Source: Streptomyces tubercidicus (GTDB lineage: Bacteria > Actinomycetota > Actinomycetes > Streptomycetales > Streptomycetaceae). Taken from it: DNA of 64,000 nucleotides. The translations under genes and the position numbers were made by a program. Below, in pieces: positions 15,544 through 24,395 of the stretch. Where the stretch lies: contig NZ_CP114205.1 in NCBI RefSeq assembly GCF_027497495.1, positions 7,998,001-8,062,000 of the forward strand. Reading direction: 5' to 3'. How positions within the stretch are numbered: the first letter of the stretch is position 1; each line of letters starts with the position of its first letter. The notes below the pieces were generated by a model, which saw only the letters and a list, made by a program, of their open reading frames with translations, was not told the DNA's origin and made no database searches.

Positions 15544-15800
15544 TTACGGTGGCTGGCTGCCCTCTCCAAACTGGACTTCCGTGGACGGGGTGGTGCTGTA
15601 GCCATTGCCGTCCACGGTGCCCTTGTCGTTCGACGTGCAAATCGCCGCGGTACCCAGGGCCTTGGTCTGTGACCCGAGGAAGAAGGCCTGCTCGGTACCG
15701 GAGGCCGGAGCCACGGTCAGCTTGCCGGGCGCCAGTAACTTGAGAACGCCGTTCACAGTGGCGTTCACGCCCTTGCCGGGGCAGGCCCGTAGCTTGACCC
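15544..15800 (-). pseudogene. C-terminal piece of a secreted hypothetical protein
   Basis: Minus frame reads VKLRACPGKGVNATVNGVLK, then LAPGKLTVAPASGTEQAFFL and a tail ending in FGEGSQPP. This resembles the C-terminal half of small secreted beta-rich proteins common in Streptomyces, but no start codon, signal peptide or ribosome site lies upstream in frame. The sequence merges into the next small gene. I take it as a truncated remnant. Confidence 0.4.
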
Positions 15801-15809
15801 GCGTCGGGC

Positions 15810-16004
15810 CTACGCCGCCTCGACGACCTCCGTTACCTCCGCGCGCACCGCCACCGTCCATATCTCCAACAGCACCGCATACTCCGCCATGTCCTCAGCC
15901 GACCACGCCAGACCGCGCCGGGCGCGCACAAATCGCCGGATCGATTCGTTCGCTTCGGAGGCAGGGACGGGCACATCTCTATGGGCAGAAGGAGTTGGGG
16001 ACAT
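15810..16004 (-). CDS. Small conserved hypothetical protein
   Basis: 64 residues from ATG 16004: SPTPSAHRDVPVPASEANES then IRRFVRARRGLAWSAEDMAE. Short helical proteins with this IRRFV...W pattern are common in Streptomyces. No function is known. A longer upstream extension exists but is Cys/Arg-rich and unlikely. It lies between a secreted-protein remnant and the VOC gene. Confidence 0.55.
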   Translation of the reverse strand: MSPTPSAHRDVPVPASEANESIRRFVRARRGLAWSAEDMAEYAVLLEIWTVAVRAEVTEVVEAA

Positions 16005-16222
16005 ATGAGCAATGCTAGGGGCAGACACTGACAACGCGGCCCCGCGCGCACAGCCCCGCGGCCCACAGCTCTTGCCCGCGCAGAGACGTTGACGGTGTAT
16101 CAACTTCCTGACCAGGAACGACCGTCGGTCCGCTGATCCGCTTTCGCTTCCCGCATGTGTCCATTCCCACACGCTCCGCGGTCACCCGCGGTCATGACGG
16201 AAGATCGCGACACCGGCGCCCT

Positions 16223-16603
16223 TCAATGGAGGAAGAGGCAGAACGGATGCCCCGCCGGATCAAGGAACACCCGGACATCGTCCTGCGGCTGGAACGTGGC
16301 GCGCCGCGCTCCCAGCGCGACCGCAAACGCCTCGGCGTCGTGAAGATCATCAACGCGGAGGTCGAGATGGAGCATCTTCTGCTGCTCCTCGGGCTGTTCC
16401 GGCCATACGGGGGCCTGATATCCGGGCTCGGACTGGAAGGAGAGCCCGATACCGCCGTCCGGGCAACGAAGCAGGACCCAGTCCGGTTCGCTGTATTTCA
16501 CCTCCCAGCCGAGCAGTTGTCGGTAGAAGTACGCAAGCGCATGAGCGTCCGGGCAGTCCAAGACCACCGTCGCAAGCGAAATCCGAGGTCGCTCAGTCAT
16601 CAT
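16223..16603 (-). CDS. VOC (glyoxalase-like) family protein
   Basis: 126 residues: ISLATVVLDCPDAHALAYFY, RQLLGWEVKY, CPDGGIGLSFQ, MLHLDLRVDDLHDAEAFAVA and FLDPAGHPFCLF. These are the two beta-alpha-beta-beta-beta modules of the vicinal oxygen chelate fold. The HLDLRV His and the terminal DPAGHPFCL are usual for members annotated as glyoxalase or bleomycin-resistance-like. Substrate unknown. Starts ATG 16603 or the adjacent ATG 16600. Confidence 0.85.
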   Translation of the reverse strand: MMTERPRISLATVVLDCPDAHALAYFYRQLLGWEVKYSEPDWVLLRCPDGGIGLSFQSEPGYQAPVWPEQPEEQQKMLHLDLRVDDLHDAEAFAVALGARRATFQPQDDVRVFLDPAGHPFCLFLH

Positions 16604-17019
16604 CGGTGCCACTACTCCCACCCTTCACGCTGCTTCCACTGCTCTCACCATCCCTGCTGCTGTCACCGCTTCCACCATTCCTGCCAACCCGACGAAGATC
16701 GGGCCGCAGTCGCCCAGCAGGAGGTCCCGATCGGGTGACGTATCGAGTTCCCCGTTGGCAGCGGTGTGGAGGGCCGTGCCCCGGGCGTCACCTCAAGGGA
16801 TGCCCTCTGGGATAGCCACCATCCCCTCATCGAACTCAGGCGTTAGCGCCCCCGGAGGCCGGCCCATGCGCGCACCGTCGTGTTCCGCCGCCCCGCGTTG
16901 TCAGTGGTGCCCCGTACCGTGGATTCCGTAACTATCCGAGCTGCTGGCGCTCCTCGGACCCGCTCCGCTCTCGTGACAGCGCACGGGAGCGGAGCACACA
17001 TCCGAATGGCTGGACAGGA
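16604..17019. other. Intergenic region, nothing recognised
   Basis: About 415 bases between the VOC gene and the serine hydrolase. The left part is a pyrimidine-rich stretch of CTGCTTCCACTG-like triplets. No gene, RNA or clear hairpin was found. Confidence 0.5.
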
Positions 17020-18351
17020 TTACTGGTGGCGCACCGGGAGCGGATATTCCTGTGGAGCGAGCAGGAGTGAGTTGAGTGGGTTCGGGTCGGTCGGACCCGG
17101 GAGCAGGCTGTCACGCGTCCCGCACAACGCCTGCGCTATGTGCGCCTCCAGGGCGGCATCTATCGGGCCGGGCTGGGGAACGCCGTGCGCATCGAGCTTT
17201 TGATAACGCGTCAAATTGATGCCGAGGGATATTTGCCGTTGGCCGTCCGCGCTGGTCATGGACAAGGTCATGGCCCCCAGCACCAGGCCGTCGTGCCCCC
17301 AGAACTCTCCGCACGGCAGGTGCTGCGTGAACAGGCCCAGGCCGTAGCGCAGCCTGCTGCCCTCGATGGGCACCGTGGTCTTCATCTGCCGCAGCTGGGC
17401 CGGGGCGAGCAATTCGCCACCCAGCAGAGCCCGGTAGAAGTGGTTCAAATCGGGCATGGTCGAGACCAGTGAGCCTGCCGTTCCGGCCCAGGACGCGTTG
17501 TAGACGCTGAAGTCCCGCGGTGGGTTGAACCCGCCATGCGCGGCCTCGTACATCTTGGCGTGCGGCCCGGTGAGGTAGGCGGATCGCGGGAAGTATGTGT
17601 GCCGGAGCCCTGCCTTCCGGATGACGTGCTCGGTGATATACGCCTCCGGCGGCGTACCGGTGACCTTCTGCAGAAGGAGACCCGCGAGCACGTAATTGGT
17701 GTTGGAGTAGTGGTGAGCCTGGCCCGGTTTACCCAACGGCTTTGCCTTCAGCCCCAGGCGGGCCAATTCCCGGGGATCGAACTGGTGGAAACGGTTGCCT
17801 TCGATGCTGTCCGCTGTGGCGAAGATCGCCGGGCCGTAATCGCCGATACCGCTGGTGTGGTTCAGCAGCATCCGGACGGTGATGGTCCGGCCGCGTTCCC
17901 CGGGGACGAGGTCGGGCAGATAGCGGCCTATCGGAGCGTCGAGCTCGATGTGGCCCTTGCCGACCTCCTGGAGGACGGCGACCGAGGTGAAGGTCTTGGT
18001 GATGCTGCCGATCCGGTGCCGCATCCGCGGAGTGGTGGGGCGACCCGTGTCGACGTCGGCGACCCCCGAAGCGCCCTGCCACGCCGCGGAGCCATTCCGC
18101 ACCGCAGAGTAGGCGCCATACATCCCTGCGTCATGGACGGCTTTGAGCGTCGCGTCCAGGGCCGGCCGGTCGACGCCGGACCGGTGGTCGGCCTCAGGGG
18201 ACCGGCCGGCAGCCCCGGTGGTGGTGGCATTGCTTGCGTGCATGGTCGGCGCCGTGGCGGCTGAGGCGGCGGTGGGGATCGACAGCGTGAGTAAGGCGGC
18301 GGTGGCGGTCCCGGCCAGCCGCAGGTGCCGGCGACGGGTGGTAACGGGCAT
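17020..18351 (-). CDS. Secreted serine hydrolase (class C beta-lactamase/DD-peptidase fold)
   Basis: 443 residues. Signal peptide about 1-32 (LRLAGTATAALLTLSIPTAA, AxA cleavage at ASA). Catalytic motifs of the beta-lactamase-related serine hydrolases: S116-I-T-K119 (nucleophile and Lys), HHYSNTNYVLAG (Y-x-N) and EFWGHDGLV (H-x-G). It probably acts on peptidoglycan stem peptides or other D-amino acid esters outside the cell. GGAGAATCC precedes ATG 18351. It is related to the tandem hydrolases at 60606-62996 but belongs to a separate locus. Regulation is not visible. Confidence 0.9.
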   Translation of the reverse strand: MPVTTRRRHLRLAGTATAALLTLSIPTAASAATAPTMHASNATTTGAAGRSPEADHRSGVDRPALDATLKAVHDAGMYGAYSAVRNGSAAWQGASGVADVDTGRPTTPRMRHRIGSITKTFTSVAVLQEVGKGHIELDAPIGRYLPDLVPGERGRTITVRMLLNHTSGIGDYGPAIFATADSIEGNRFHQFDPRELARLGLKAKPLGKPGQAHHYSNTNYVLAGLLLQKVTGTPPEAYITEHVIRKAGLRHTYFPRSAYLTGPHAKMYEAAHGGFNPPRDFSVYNASWAGTAGSLVSTMPDLNHFYRALLGGELLAPAQLRQMKTTVPIEGSRLRYGLGLFTQHLPCGEFWGHDGLVLGAMTLSMTSADGQRQISLGINLTRYQKLDAHGVPQPGPIDAALEAHIAQALCGTRDSLLPGPTDPNPLNSLLLAPQEYPLPVRHQ

Positions 18352-18748
18352 GGATTCTCCGTCAGTTCAAGGTCTGCAGTCAGAATTCGGTCTTCGACGT
18401 CCCGATTCTCGCGGGCGGACGGCGGCTAGACGTCAGCCTTTGGAACGACCTTGATCACAACTCCCGATGACAAAAATCAGGTTTAGCGAGGCCGGGCTTT
18501 GCGCTTCCCGTCGAGGGGGCCGCCTGCGCGACGGCAGCTTCTTGGGCGCCCCGGCATGGCCTCATCGCAAGCCGCGGCACAGCCTCACCGGCAAAGGCTC
18601 ATCCGGCCGGAGCCTGGCCCCGGTGTCCTCCTCAGGCGCTGCGGGCGGGAGTGGGCGAGGATGGAATGGCCGAGGTGCAGCGGCGCGCTGAGAGCGGCTG
18701 CGGGGAGGGCCGCCGGACGTACCTGGCCAGTTTTGTCGGGAGGACCTG
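18352..18748. other. Intergenic region, nothing recognised
   Basis: Divergent promoters for the serine hydrolase (minus) and the DUF6296-like gene (plus) must lie here. No operator or structured element stood out. Confidence 0.45.
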
Positions 18749-18979
18749 ATGGATTACCCGGAGAGCTATGAGCTGGTATTTCAAGCTCCTGCAGTGGAGG
18801 ACGACGTAGTGATCGTCCATCGCACCGAGCGGGCGGGAGCGGGCGGGTATCCGGTCTACGAAGATGAGTCGGGGATCGTACGCGCAGAGATCAGTGACCG
18901 GGGCGAGGTCCGCATGCTGGCCAGCGGCGGGCATCAGATGCTCCGCACGCCGATGCTGGCCCGCCCCCTCACCCCGTGA
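18749..18979 (+). CDS. DUF6296-like small protein
   Basis: 76 residues: YELVFQAPAVEDDVVIVHRT, then GYPVYEDESGIVRAEISDRG and VRMLASGGHQ. The pattern VVVxRT...GxPVYxDxSGxxRAEI is characteristic of a small Streptomyces-restricted family (DUF6296). Soluble, no function known. ATG 18749 follows GGGAGGACCTG, a good ribosome site. Confidence 0.7.
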   Translation: MDYPESYELVFQAPAVEDDVVIVHRTERAGAGGYPVYEDESGIVRAEISDRGEVRMLASGGHQMLRTPMLARPLTP

Positions 18980-19042
18980 GCTTCAGGAGTACCACCGGCA
19001 GCTCGCGCTGCGCACACCTGCACACACTCTGTATGAGTCCGC

Positions 19043-19490
19043 TCACCCTGTGTCGAGAAGGCGGTATTTGAGCACCCCGTTTGGGCTGGCAGCCTCCTGG
19101 CCCTTGTCCTCGGTAACCTTCTGCATTCCATCCGTTGCGCGGTGTGCGGCGATTTCGCACTGCCGAGCGGATAGCGGAAATTCAGAGGCCGCGTAGATGA
19201 CCTCGCCGCTGAGACGTTCGCCGGGCGTCGGGCTTTGACGCTTTCTCGGGGTCCCCGTTGCTTTTGTCGGTCGCGACGGCGGGATCGGCTTCGTCGGGCT
19301 CGCCGTTCTCGGCCTCACCGTTGTCGAGGTCGATGCCTTCGGCGGCGCCAGGCTGGGTGGTGACGGATGTGGATTGCGGTGTGGAAGCCGTGGTCTGGCC
19401 TTCCAGCACCGCCATGGCGCGTTCGAGCGTCTCACCGGTGACCTGCATCCGGATCCTGGCCAGTCGTTCTAACTCGGTACGCGACACCAC
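19043..19490 (-). pseudogene. Frameshifted hypothetical gene
   Basis: The N-terminal 90 residues (VSRTELERLARIRMQVTGET, LERAMAVLEGQ, then an acidic Asp/Glu-rich linker) are in one frame ending at 19182. A sensible continuation (RLSGEVIYAASEFPLSARQC, AAHRATDGMQKV) is in another frame ending at 19043. The change falls near 19240, in a run of AAAGC-type sequence. I infer a one-base indel in a gene of about 145 codons. It could also be two overlapping genes. No family recognised. Confidence 0.45.
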
Positions 19491-19552
19491 GTCAGGGTAC
19501 CTGCCGTCAGTTCAAACCTCGGTAGGACACAAGAATAGGTGGAGTGAGGGGA

Positions 19553-19576
19553 GTTGGGGATGGTCATTTCCCCAAC
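19553..19576 (-). terminator. Hairpin after racemase gene
   Basis: GTTGGGGA and TCCCCAAC form an 8-bp stem around an 8-base loop, about 50 bases past the racemase stop on the minus strand. Confidence 0.5.
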
Positions 19577-19625
19577 CCGAGGATTCGGAGGGCGACTGGA
19601 TATGCCCGGCTGGGCGGTTGTGCCA

Positions 19626-20324
19626 CTACACAGCGTCGGTGAGAGCGCGGGTGACGGCCGCTTCGGCATGCAGCCGTGTGGTGGGAAAGACCGGGACCGG
19701 GCTGTGCTCCGGCCCGATGAGCAGCTCGATCTCCGTGCAGCCCAACACGATGCCCTCGGCTCCGGCGGCGACGAGGTCCCTGATGACAGCCATGAAGGAC
19801 TGCCGGGATTCCTCTTGGACGATACCGAGGCACAGCTCCTCGTAGATCACGCGATGGACGGTGCTGCGCCCGGCGGCATCCGGGATGAGCACGTCCAGCC
19901 CATGGCTTTCCAGCCGGCCTCGGTAGAAGTCCTGCTCCATGGTGAACGCGGTGCCCAGCAGTCCAACACGGCGCAGGCCGCTCGCACGGACGGCGTCGGC
20001 CGTGGTGTCGGCGAGGTGCAGCAGCGGGACGGTGACGGCGGCGGCAACCTGGTCGGCGACCTTGTGCATGGTGTTGGTGCAGATCAGCACCATGTCCGCA
20101 CCGGCCGACTCCAGCGCCTGGGCAGCGTCGGCGAGAACCTCCCCGGCCTCATCCCAGCGCCCTTCGACCTGCAGCCGTTCGATCTCCGCGAAATCTACGG
20201 AGTAGAGCACGCACCGAGCGGAGTGCAGGCCGCCAAGACGCTCGCGCGTCAACTCGTTCAGCAGCCGGTAGTACTCCGCGGTGGACTCCCAGCTCATGCC
20301 TCCGAGCAGCCCGATCGTCTTCAT
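19626..20324 (-). CDS. Aspartate/glutamate racemase family protein
   Basis: 232 residues with both catalytic cysteines of the two-base racemases: MVLICTNTMHKVAD and GIVLGCTEIELL. The start IGLLGGMSWESTAEYYRLLN is typical of the YgeA/aspartate racemase branch (cofactor-independent). It interconverts L- and D-Asp/Glu or a related substrate. Single gene. D-amino acid supply for cell wall or a natural product is possible but no partner is adjacent. Confidence 0.9.
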   Translation of the reverse strand: MKTIGLLGGMSWESTAEYYRLLNELTRERLGGLHSARCVLYSVDFAEIERLQVEGRWDEAGEVLADAAQALESAGADMVLICTNTMHKVADQVAAAVTVPLLHLADTTADAVRASGLRRVGLLGTAFTMEQDFYRGRLESHGLDVLIPDAAGRSTVHRVIYEELCLGIVQEESRQSFMAVIRDLVAAGAEGIVLGCTEIELLIGPEHSPVPVFPTTRLHAEAAVTRALTDAV

Positions 20325-20397
20325 CGGGCCAGCTTCGCACAGGGGGAGGAGCGTCGCGTCACCACCCCTGGTCCCTTGGATCGTTTGCCGTTCGGCG

Positions 20398-21525
20398 TCA
20401 TTTCGCCGCCTCCACTATGGAAGGGAAGACCGTCCGCACCTCTTCGAAGAGGGCCGGATAGTCGCCACCGAACGTTGCGGCCGCCGCATAGAGCGCGTCC
20501 AGGACGGCCTGCAGAGGGTCGTCCTCCACCGCTCCAAAGAGGGCGGGCACGGCCATTGCCTGCTGGGACATGTTGTCCCAGGGGCCGTTTATGGAGGTCA
20601 CCGTAGTCGTCGGCACCCGTGGATCGCTGAACAGCCGCTCCCACACCGTGTCCCAGTCGTCGAACGGCGAGGGCAGCGGGCTTCCTGAGTCCAGGGCATC
20701 CAGGGCGGGGGCGACCCAGTCGAGGTCCGCCAAGCCGGCCAGGGTGTAGGCGCGCCGCGCCGCCCACCGCGCGATCTCACGTTGCAGTTCGGGTGTCGCC
20801 CCGTCCACTTCGTCCACGAGGAGGCGGTCGAGCCGCACCATGCCACTCACATTCCCAGCCACCCGTTTGAGGTGTTCGCTGGGCAGTCGCCCATACCAAG
20901 CCCACTCTTCCGCGCGACGGTCTTCCTCTTCCGCCGCGCGCTCGTGCGCCAGCCGTGCCAGACGCGCGGCCTCCGCGACTTCCTCGGGGCTGGGTGGTGG
21001 AGGGAGTTGCTGGGCGTGTTGGTGCCAATATTCAGCGATCTCGCTGGTCCGGCGCACCACCTGGTCCTTGGCGCTGGGCGCCGGCCAGAACTGCAGGAGG
21101 TGGCGTTCCACCTGCGGTTCGTCAGCGAATCTCGTGTCGAGCGAGTTCCCCTCGTCCATCCCGATGCCGCAGTAGCGGACGCGGTAGTCGATCTGTGCGA
21201 GATCCAGGTCCCAGGCTGCCTCCGCGGCCCACTGCTCCAGCAGCACCTGAGGTGAGACGGGCCGGAACGATGCCTCGACGACGTCCTCCCACTCGTCCGA
21301 CAGGTCGGGTTCCCGCTCATGGAGTTCCACGGTGAATCCGATGTCCCCTGTGTGCAATCCCGTCAGCAGATAGAGCCCACCGGGCAGCGCCCCGCCGCAG
21401 AGCCCGTTCTCCTGCCCCGCGAATGCCGCGTCGAAGCCCGCCCTGATCGGTTCTCCCCAACTCTCGACATAGAGCTGTCCGTAGTGCACATGGACTTCCC
21501 CGTCGAACAACGTGCGCTTCCGCAT
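20398..21525 (-). CDS. Conserved hypothetical protein
   Basis: 375 residues, soluble and acidic. It opens MRKRTLFDGEVHVHYGQLYV, then LPGGLYLLTGLHTGDIGFTV, a beta-rich domain that may be an immunity-like or SUKH-neighbour fold. A charged coiled stretch follows (EVAEAARLARLAHERAAEEE) and a helical domain with INGPWDNMSQQAMAVPALFG near the end. ATG 21525 has GGGGGAAG upstream. I do not recognise a family. Similar multi-domain proteins in Streptomyces sit beside polymorphic-toxin genes, but no toxin is visible here. Confidence 0.6.
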   Translation of the reverse strand: MRKRTLFDGEVHVHYGQLYVESWGEPIRAGFDAAFAGQENGLCGGALPGGLYLLTGLHTGDIGFTVELHEREPDLSDEWEDVVEASFRPVSPQVLLEQWAAEAAWDLDLAQIDYRVRYCGIGMDEGNSLDTRFADEPQVERHLLQFWPAPSAKDQVVRRTSEIAEYWHQHAQQLPPPPSPEEVAEAARLARLAHERAAEEEDRRAEEWAWYGRLPSEHLKRVAGNVSGMVRLDRLLVDEVDGATPELQREIARWAARRAYTLAGLADLDWVAPALDALDSGSPLPSPFDDWDTVWERLFSDPRVPTTTVTSINGPWDNMSQQAMAVPALFGAVEDDPLQAVLDALYAAAATFGGDYPALFEEVRTVFPSIVEAAK

Positions 21526-21951
21526 CGTCTTCCCCCGCTTCGTCGGTCGCGTGGCACTTCTGTGGCGCCTTCCCCCTCGGCAACCCCGGTTCTGCGCCGT
21601 CCTGTCGCGATGCCCTCAGTCTCTCGCAGGGGTCTGACAATGCCCGGAGTCGCGAGGGAGGGGGCGCTGTTGTCTGCCTCTTTGTGGCGACCCGTCAAGG
21701 ATCACTGCATTGGTATGGACATGTTCATGTGGCGCCCATAGTCTGACGCTGGTCTAGACCGTAGTCCTCTTTGTAGTCATATGCGCCCCAAGTCCATGTG
21801 CCCCAACGTTCGCTGTCTGTGCGTCAGTTGAGTCATCCAGGCGGCTACTTCGCCTGGCGTTCCCGGTGTGCCGGGACCCGGTACCTGCTACGGCGATCCC
21901 CCCACCTGCGGCCCCTCCCTGCCCGGAGGGCAGCCGCGAGAAGGAGTCACT
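21526..21951. other. Intergenic region with chitinase promoter
   Basis: Contains the DasR-type site at 21750-21760. No gene was recognised in the remaining sequence. Confidence 0.5.
21750..21760. promoter_or_regulatory. DasR-responsive element (dre-like)
   Basis: GCTGGTCTAGACCGTAG contains the core TGGTCTAGACC, which is the known DasR-binding palindrome and the chitinase promoter repeat in Streptomyces (consensus ACTGGTCTAGACCA). It lies about 200 bases before the GH19 chitinase. It predicts repression relieved by glucosamine-6-phosphate, hence induction by chitin breakdown products. Confidence 0.8.
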
Positions 21952-21954
21952 GTG

Positions 21955-22716
21955 ATGAGGTCACGTATTGCCGCGCTGCTGAGTGCCGCGACCGTAGTCG
22001 TGGGCGTAGCGCTCGTCGTGCCGACGATGCCGGCGGCTGCTGCGACGGGCTGTTCCGACTGTGTCGCGGCCCCGGCCGGCGCCGACGCCCGAGCCGAGGG
22101 ATTCGTCGTCAGCGAGGCGCAGTTCAACCAGATGTTCCCGAACCGGAATGCGTTCTATACGTACAGCGGGCTGACCGCCGCCCTCAGTGCCTATCCGGAG
22201 TTCGCGAACACCGGGAGCGACACCGTGAAGCGTCAGGAGGCCGCGGCCTTCCTCGCGAACGTCAGCCACGAGACCGGCGGCCTCGTCCATGTGGTCGAGC
22301 AGAACACCGAGAACTATCCCCACTACTGCGACGCCACCCAGCCGTACGGGTGCCCCGCAGGCCAGGCTGCCTACTACGGCCGCGGGCCCATCCAGCTCAG
22401 CTGGAACTTCAACTACAAGGCAGCGGGCGATGCGCTCGGCATCGACCTGCTGCACAACCCCTACTTGGTGGAGCAGGACGCCGCCGTCGCCTGGAAGACC
22501 GCCCTCTGGTACTGGAACACCCAGACGGGGCCGGGCACCATGACCCCGCACCAGGCGATGGTCAGCGGCGCCGGTTTCGGCGAGACCATCCGCAGCATCA
22601 ACGGCTCCCTTGAGTGCAACGGCGGCAACCCCGGCCAGGTGCAGAGCCGGATCAATAACTACCAGAGCTTTGTACAGATCCTGGGGACCACACCCGGCGA
22701 CAATTTGAGCTGCTGA
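21955..22716 (+). CDS. Secreted GH19 chitinase
   Basis: 253 residues. Signal peptide 1 to about 30 (AALLSAATVVVGVALVVPTM, then PAAAA). Catalytic GH19 domain with FLANVSHETGGLVHVVEQN (general acid E106 in HETGG), AYYGRGPIQLSWNFNYKAAG (the YYGRGPxQLSWNxNY signature) and GFGETIRSINGSLEC. No chitin-binding domain remains, so it is a compact, single-domain class-IV-like enzyme. AAGGAG lies eight bases before ATG 21955. GTG 21952 is equivalent. Preceded by a dre site and followed by a hairpin. Confidence 0.93.
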   Translation: MRSRIAALLSAATVVVGVALVVPTMPAAAATGCSDCVAAPAGADARAEGFVVSEAQFNQMFPNRNAFYTYSGLTAALSAYPEFANTGSDTVKRQEAAAFLANVSHETGGLVHVVEQNTENYPHYCDATQPYGCPAGQAAYYGRGPIQLSWNFNYKAAGDALGIDLLHNPYLVEQDAAVAWKTALWYWNTQTGPGTMTPHQAMVSGAGFGETIRSINGSLECNGGNPGQVQSRINNYQSFVQILGTTPGDNLSC

Positions 22717-22719
22717 CGC

Positions 22720-22745
22720 GGGGCAGACCGCCGGTCGCCTGCCCC
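22720..22745. terminator. Hairpin between convergent chitinase and P450 genes
   Basis: GGGGCAG and CTGCCCC form a 7-bp stem with a 12-base loop directly after the chitinase stop. Confidence 0.5.
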
Positions 22746-22820
22746 GGCTGTCTGTCCATCTGGCGCCCGCCCCGGCCCCCAGTCGCCTACTCCCAGCGGT
22801 CGGGCGTGGACGCCAACCGG

Positions 22821-24017
22821 CTAGCTCTTCCAGCGCACCGGCAGTTGCTCCGTCCCCCGGATGAGCATCCCGGTGCGCCAGACGAGGTCGTCGAAGTCGA
22901 CGTCCATGGCGAGGTCGGGGCAGCGTTCCAAGAGGGAGCGGATGGCAACTCGGGCCTCCAGTCGAGCCAGTGGGGCGCCGAGGCAGAAGTGGATGCCGTG
23001 GCCGAAGGCGGTGTGGCCGCGAGCGTCGCGGGTGATGTCGAAGTCATCGGCGGCGGCGAAGTGTTCCTGGTCCCGGGAGGCGGCAGCCAGCGCGATCACC
23101 ACGGTCTCGCCGGCGGGGATCACTGTGCCACCGATCTCGACCGGCTCCCCGGTGAAGCGCCAAGTGGCCGTCGTCACCGGGCCGTCGTAGCGCAGCATCT
23201 CCTCGACGGCGTTGTCGAGCAGGGAGAAGTCGGCTTGCAGGGCCGCCAGTTGGGCAGGGTGCTGCAGCAGCGCGCGTACGCCATTTGTCAGGAGACTGAC
23301 GGTCGTCTCATGGCCCGCGACCAGCAGTAGGAAGGCCGTGCCGACCAGCTCGTCACGGGAGAGCTGGTCGCCGTCCTCGTCGCTGGTGCGGATCAGCGCA
23401 CTGAGCAGGCCGTCGCCGGGAGCATTGCGCTTGCTTTCGATGAGGTCGACGAGGTAGCCGGACATCGCCACAACGGCCTCTTGCGCAGACTGCTCACCAG
23501 TCGGAGTGATGATCTCGTTCGACCAGGCACGGAAGGCCGCCCGGTCCATGGCGGGGACGCCGAGCAGCTCGCAGATGACCGTCATGGGCAGCGGAAAGGC
23601 GAGGGCCTCCACCAGGTCGGCACGGCCCTCCGGGGCGGCCAGCATCGTCTCCAGCAGCTCGTCGGTGATCTGCTGCACCCGTGGGCGTAGTGCCTCGACG
23701 CGACGGGGCGTGAATTCCTTCGCCACCAGCTTCCGCAGCCGGGTGTGCTGGGGCGGGTCCGAGTCCAGCATGTTCGTGAACAGGGGCGACTCTTCGCCCG
23801 GGTCGCTCTGCAGCCCGGCATTGCGCCAGTTCTTGTTGAGGCGGGCGTCGCTGAGCGCGGCTCTGACCGCTTGATGCCCTACGACCAGCCATGCTTCCTG
23901 CCCGTAGGGGACGCGTACCCGGTGTACGGGCCCCTGGGCGCGCAGCTTGGCGTAGTACGGGTAAGGATTCGTGATGAAGTCCTTGCCGTAGGCCCCCAGA
24001 TCGACAATCTCCGCCAT
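22821..24017 (-). CDS. Cytochrome P450 (CYP107-like)
   Basis: 398 residues, full length for soluble bacterial P450s. I-helix oxygen-binding AGHETT (234-239), K-helix E273-x-x-R276 (EEMLRYDGP) and heme loop FGHGIHFCLGAPLAR with ligand C345. The overall look fits the CYP107/CYP105 group of actinobacterial hydroxylases. No ferredoxin gene is next to it, so it must use a general redox partner. Orphan location, substrate unknown. ATG 24017. Confidence 0.93.
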   Translation of the reverse strand: MAEIVDLGAYGKDFITNPYPYYAKLRAQGPVHRVRVPYGQEAWLVVGHQAVRAALSDARLNKNWRNAGLQSDPGEESPLFTNMLDSDPPQHTRLRKLVAKEFTPRRVEALRPRVQQITDELLETMLAAPEGRADLVEALAFPLPMTVICELLGVPAMDRAAFRAWSNEIITPTGEQSAQEAVVAMSGYLVDLIESKRNAPGDGLLSALIRTSDEDGDQLSRDELVGTAFLLLVAGHETTVSLLTNGVRALLQHPAQLAALQADFSLLDNAVEEMLRYDGPVTTATWRFTGEPVEIGGTVIPAGETVVIALAAASRDQEHFAAADDFDITRDARGHTAFGHGIHFCLGAPLARLEARVAIRSLLERCPDLAMDVDFDDLVWRTGMLIRGTEQLPVRWKS

Positions 24018-24395
24018 GCGGTGCCCGCCCCTCTCATGATCCCCGATGATGCACGACTCCCGGCATCCGTCAGACAGTACGCACGCGATCCCGGCGTCAA
24101 CATCGACCCAACGGAGGAGCCGCAGCGGTCGATGTCCTCCGCCTGTAGTGCTCCGGTCGTCGTTCTGCCGCCCGGCCGCGGGCTCGGCGGAATGGGTCCG
24201 GCCCCGTGGGCGGGTGCGCGTCGGCGGGCGGGCGGACGGTGATGTCCGCGTCGAATTCGTCGATCATCGCAGGGGAGACGGACGGTGCCACACACGCGAG
24301 CGCGGCCCGGATGGGAGCGCCCTGGTGTCCCAGGCGGCTTGCCCCACGCCTCTGACCGGCAAGAATCCGCTGGCTGACGTGGTCTGCCCGATGGC
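24018..24395. other. Intergenic region between divergent P450 and Mut7-C genes
   Basis: About 380 bases. A short minus ORF (24291-24097, beginning APSVSPAMIDEFDADITVRP) looks peptide-like at its start but turns into an Arg-rich low-complexity tail. I do not call it a gene. Confidence 0.4.
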
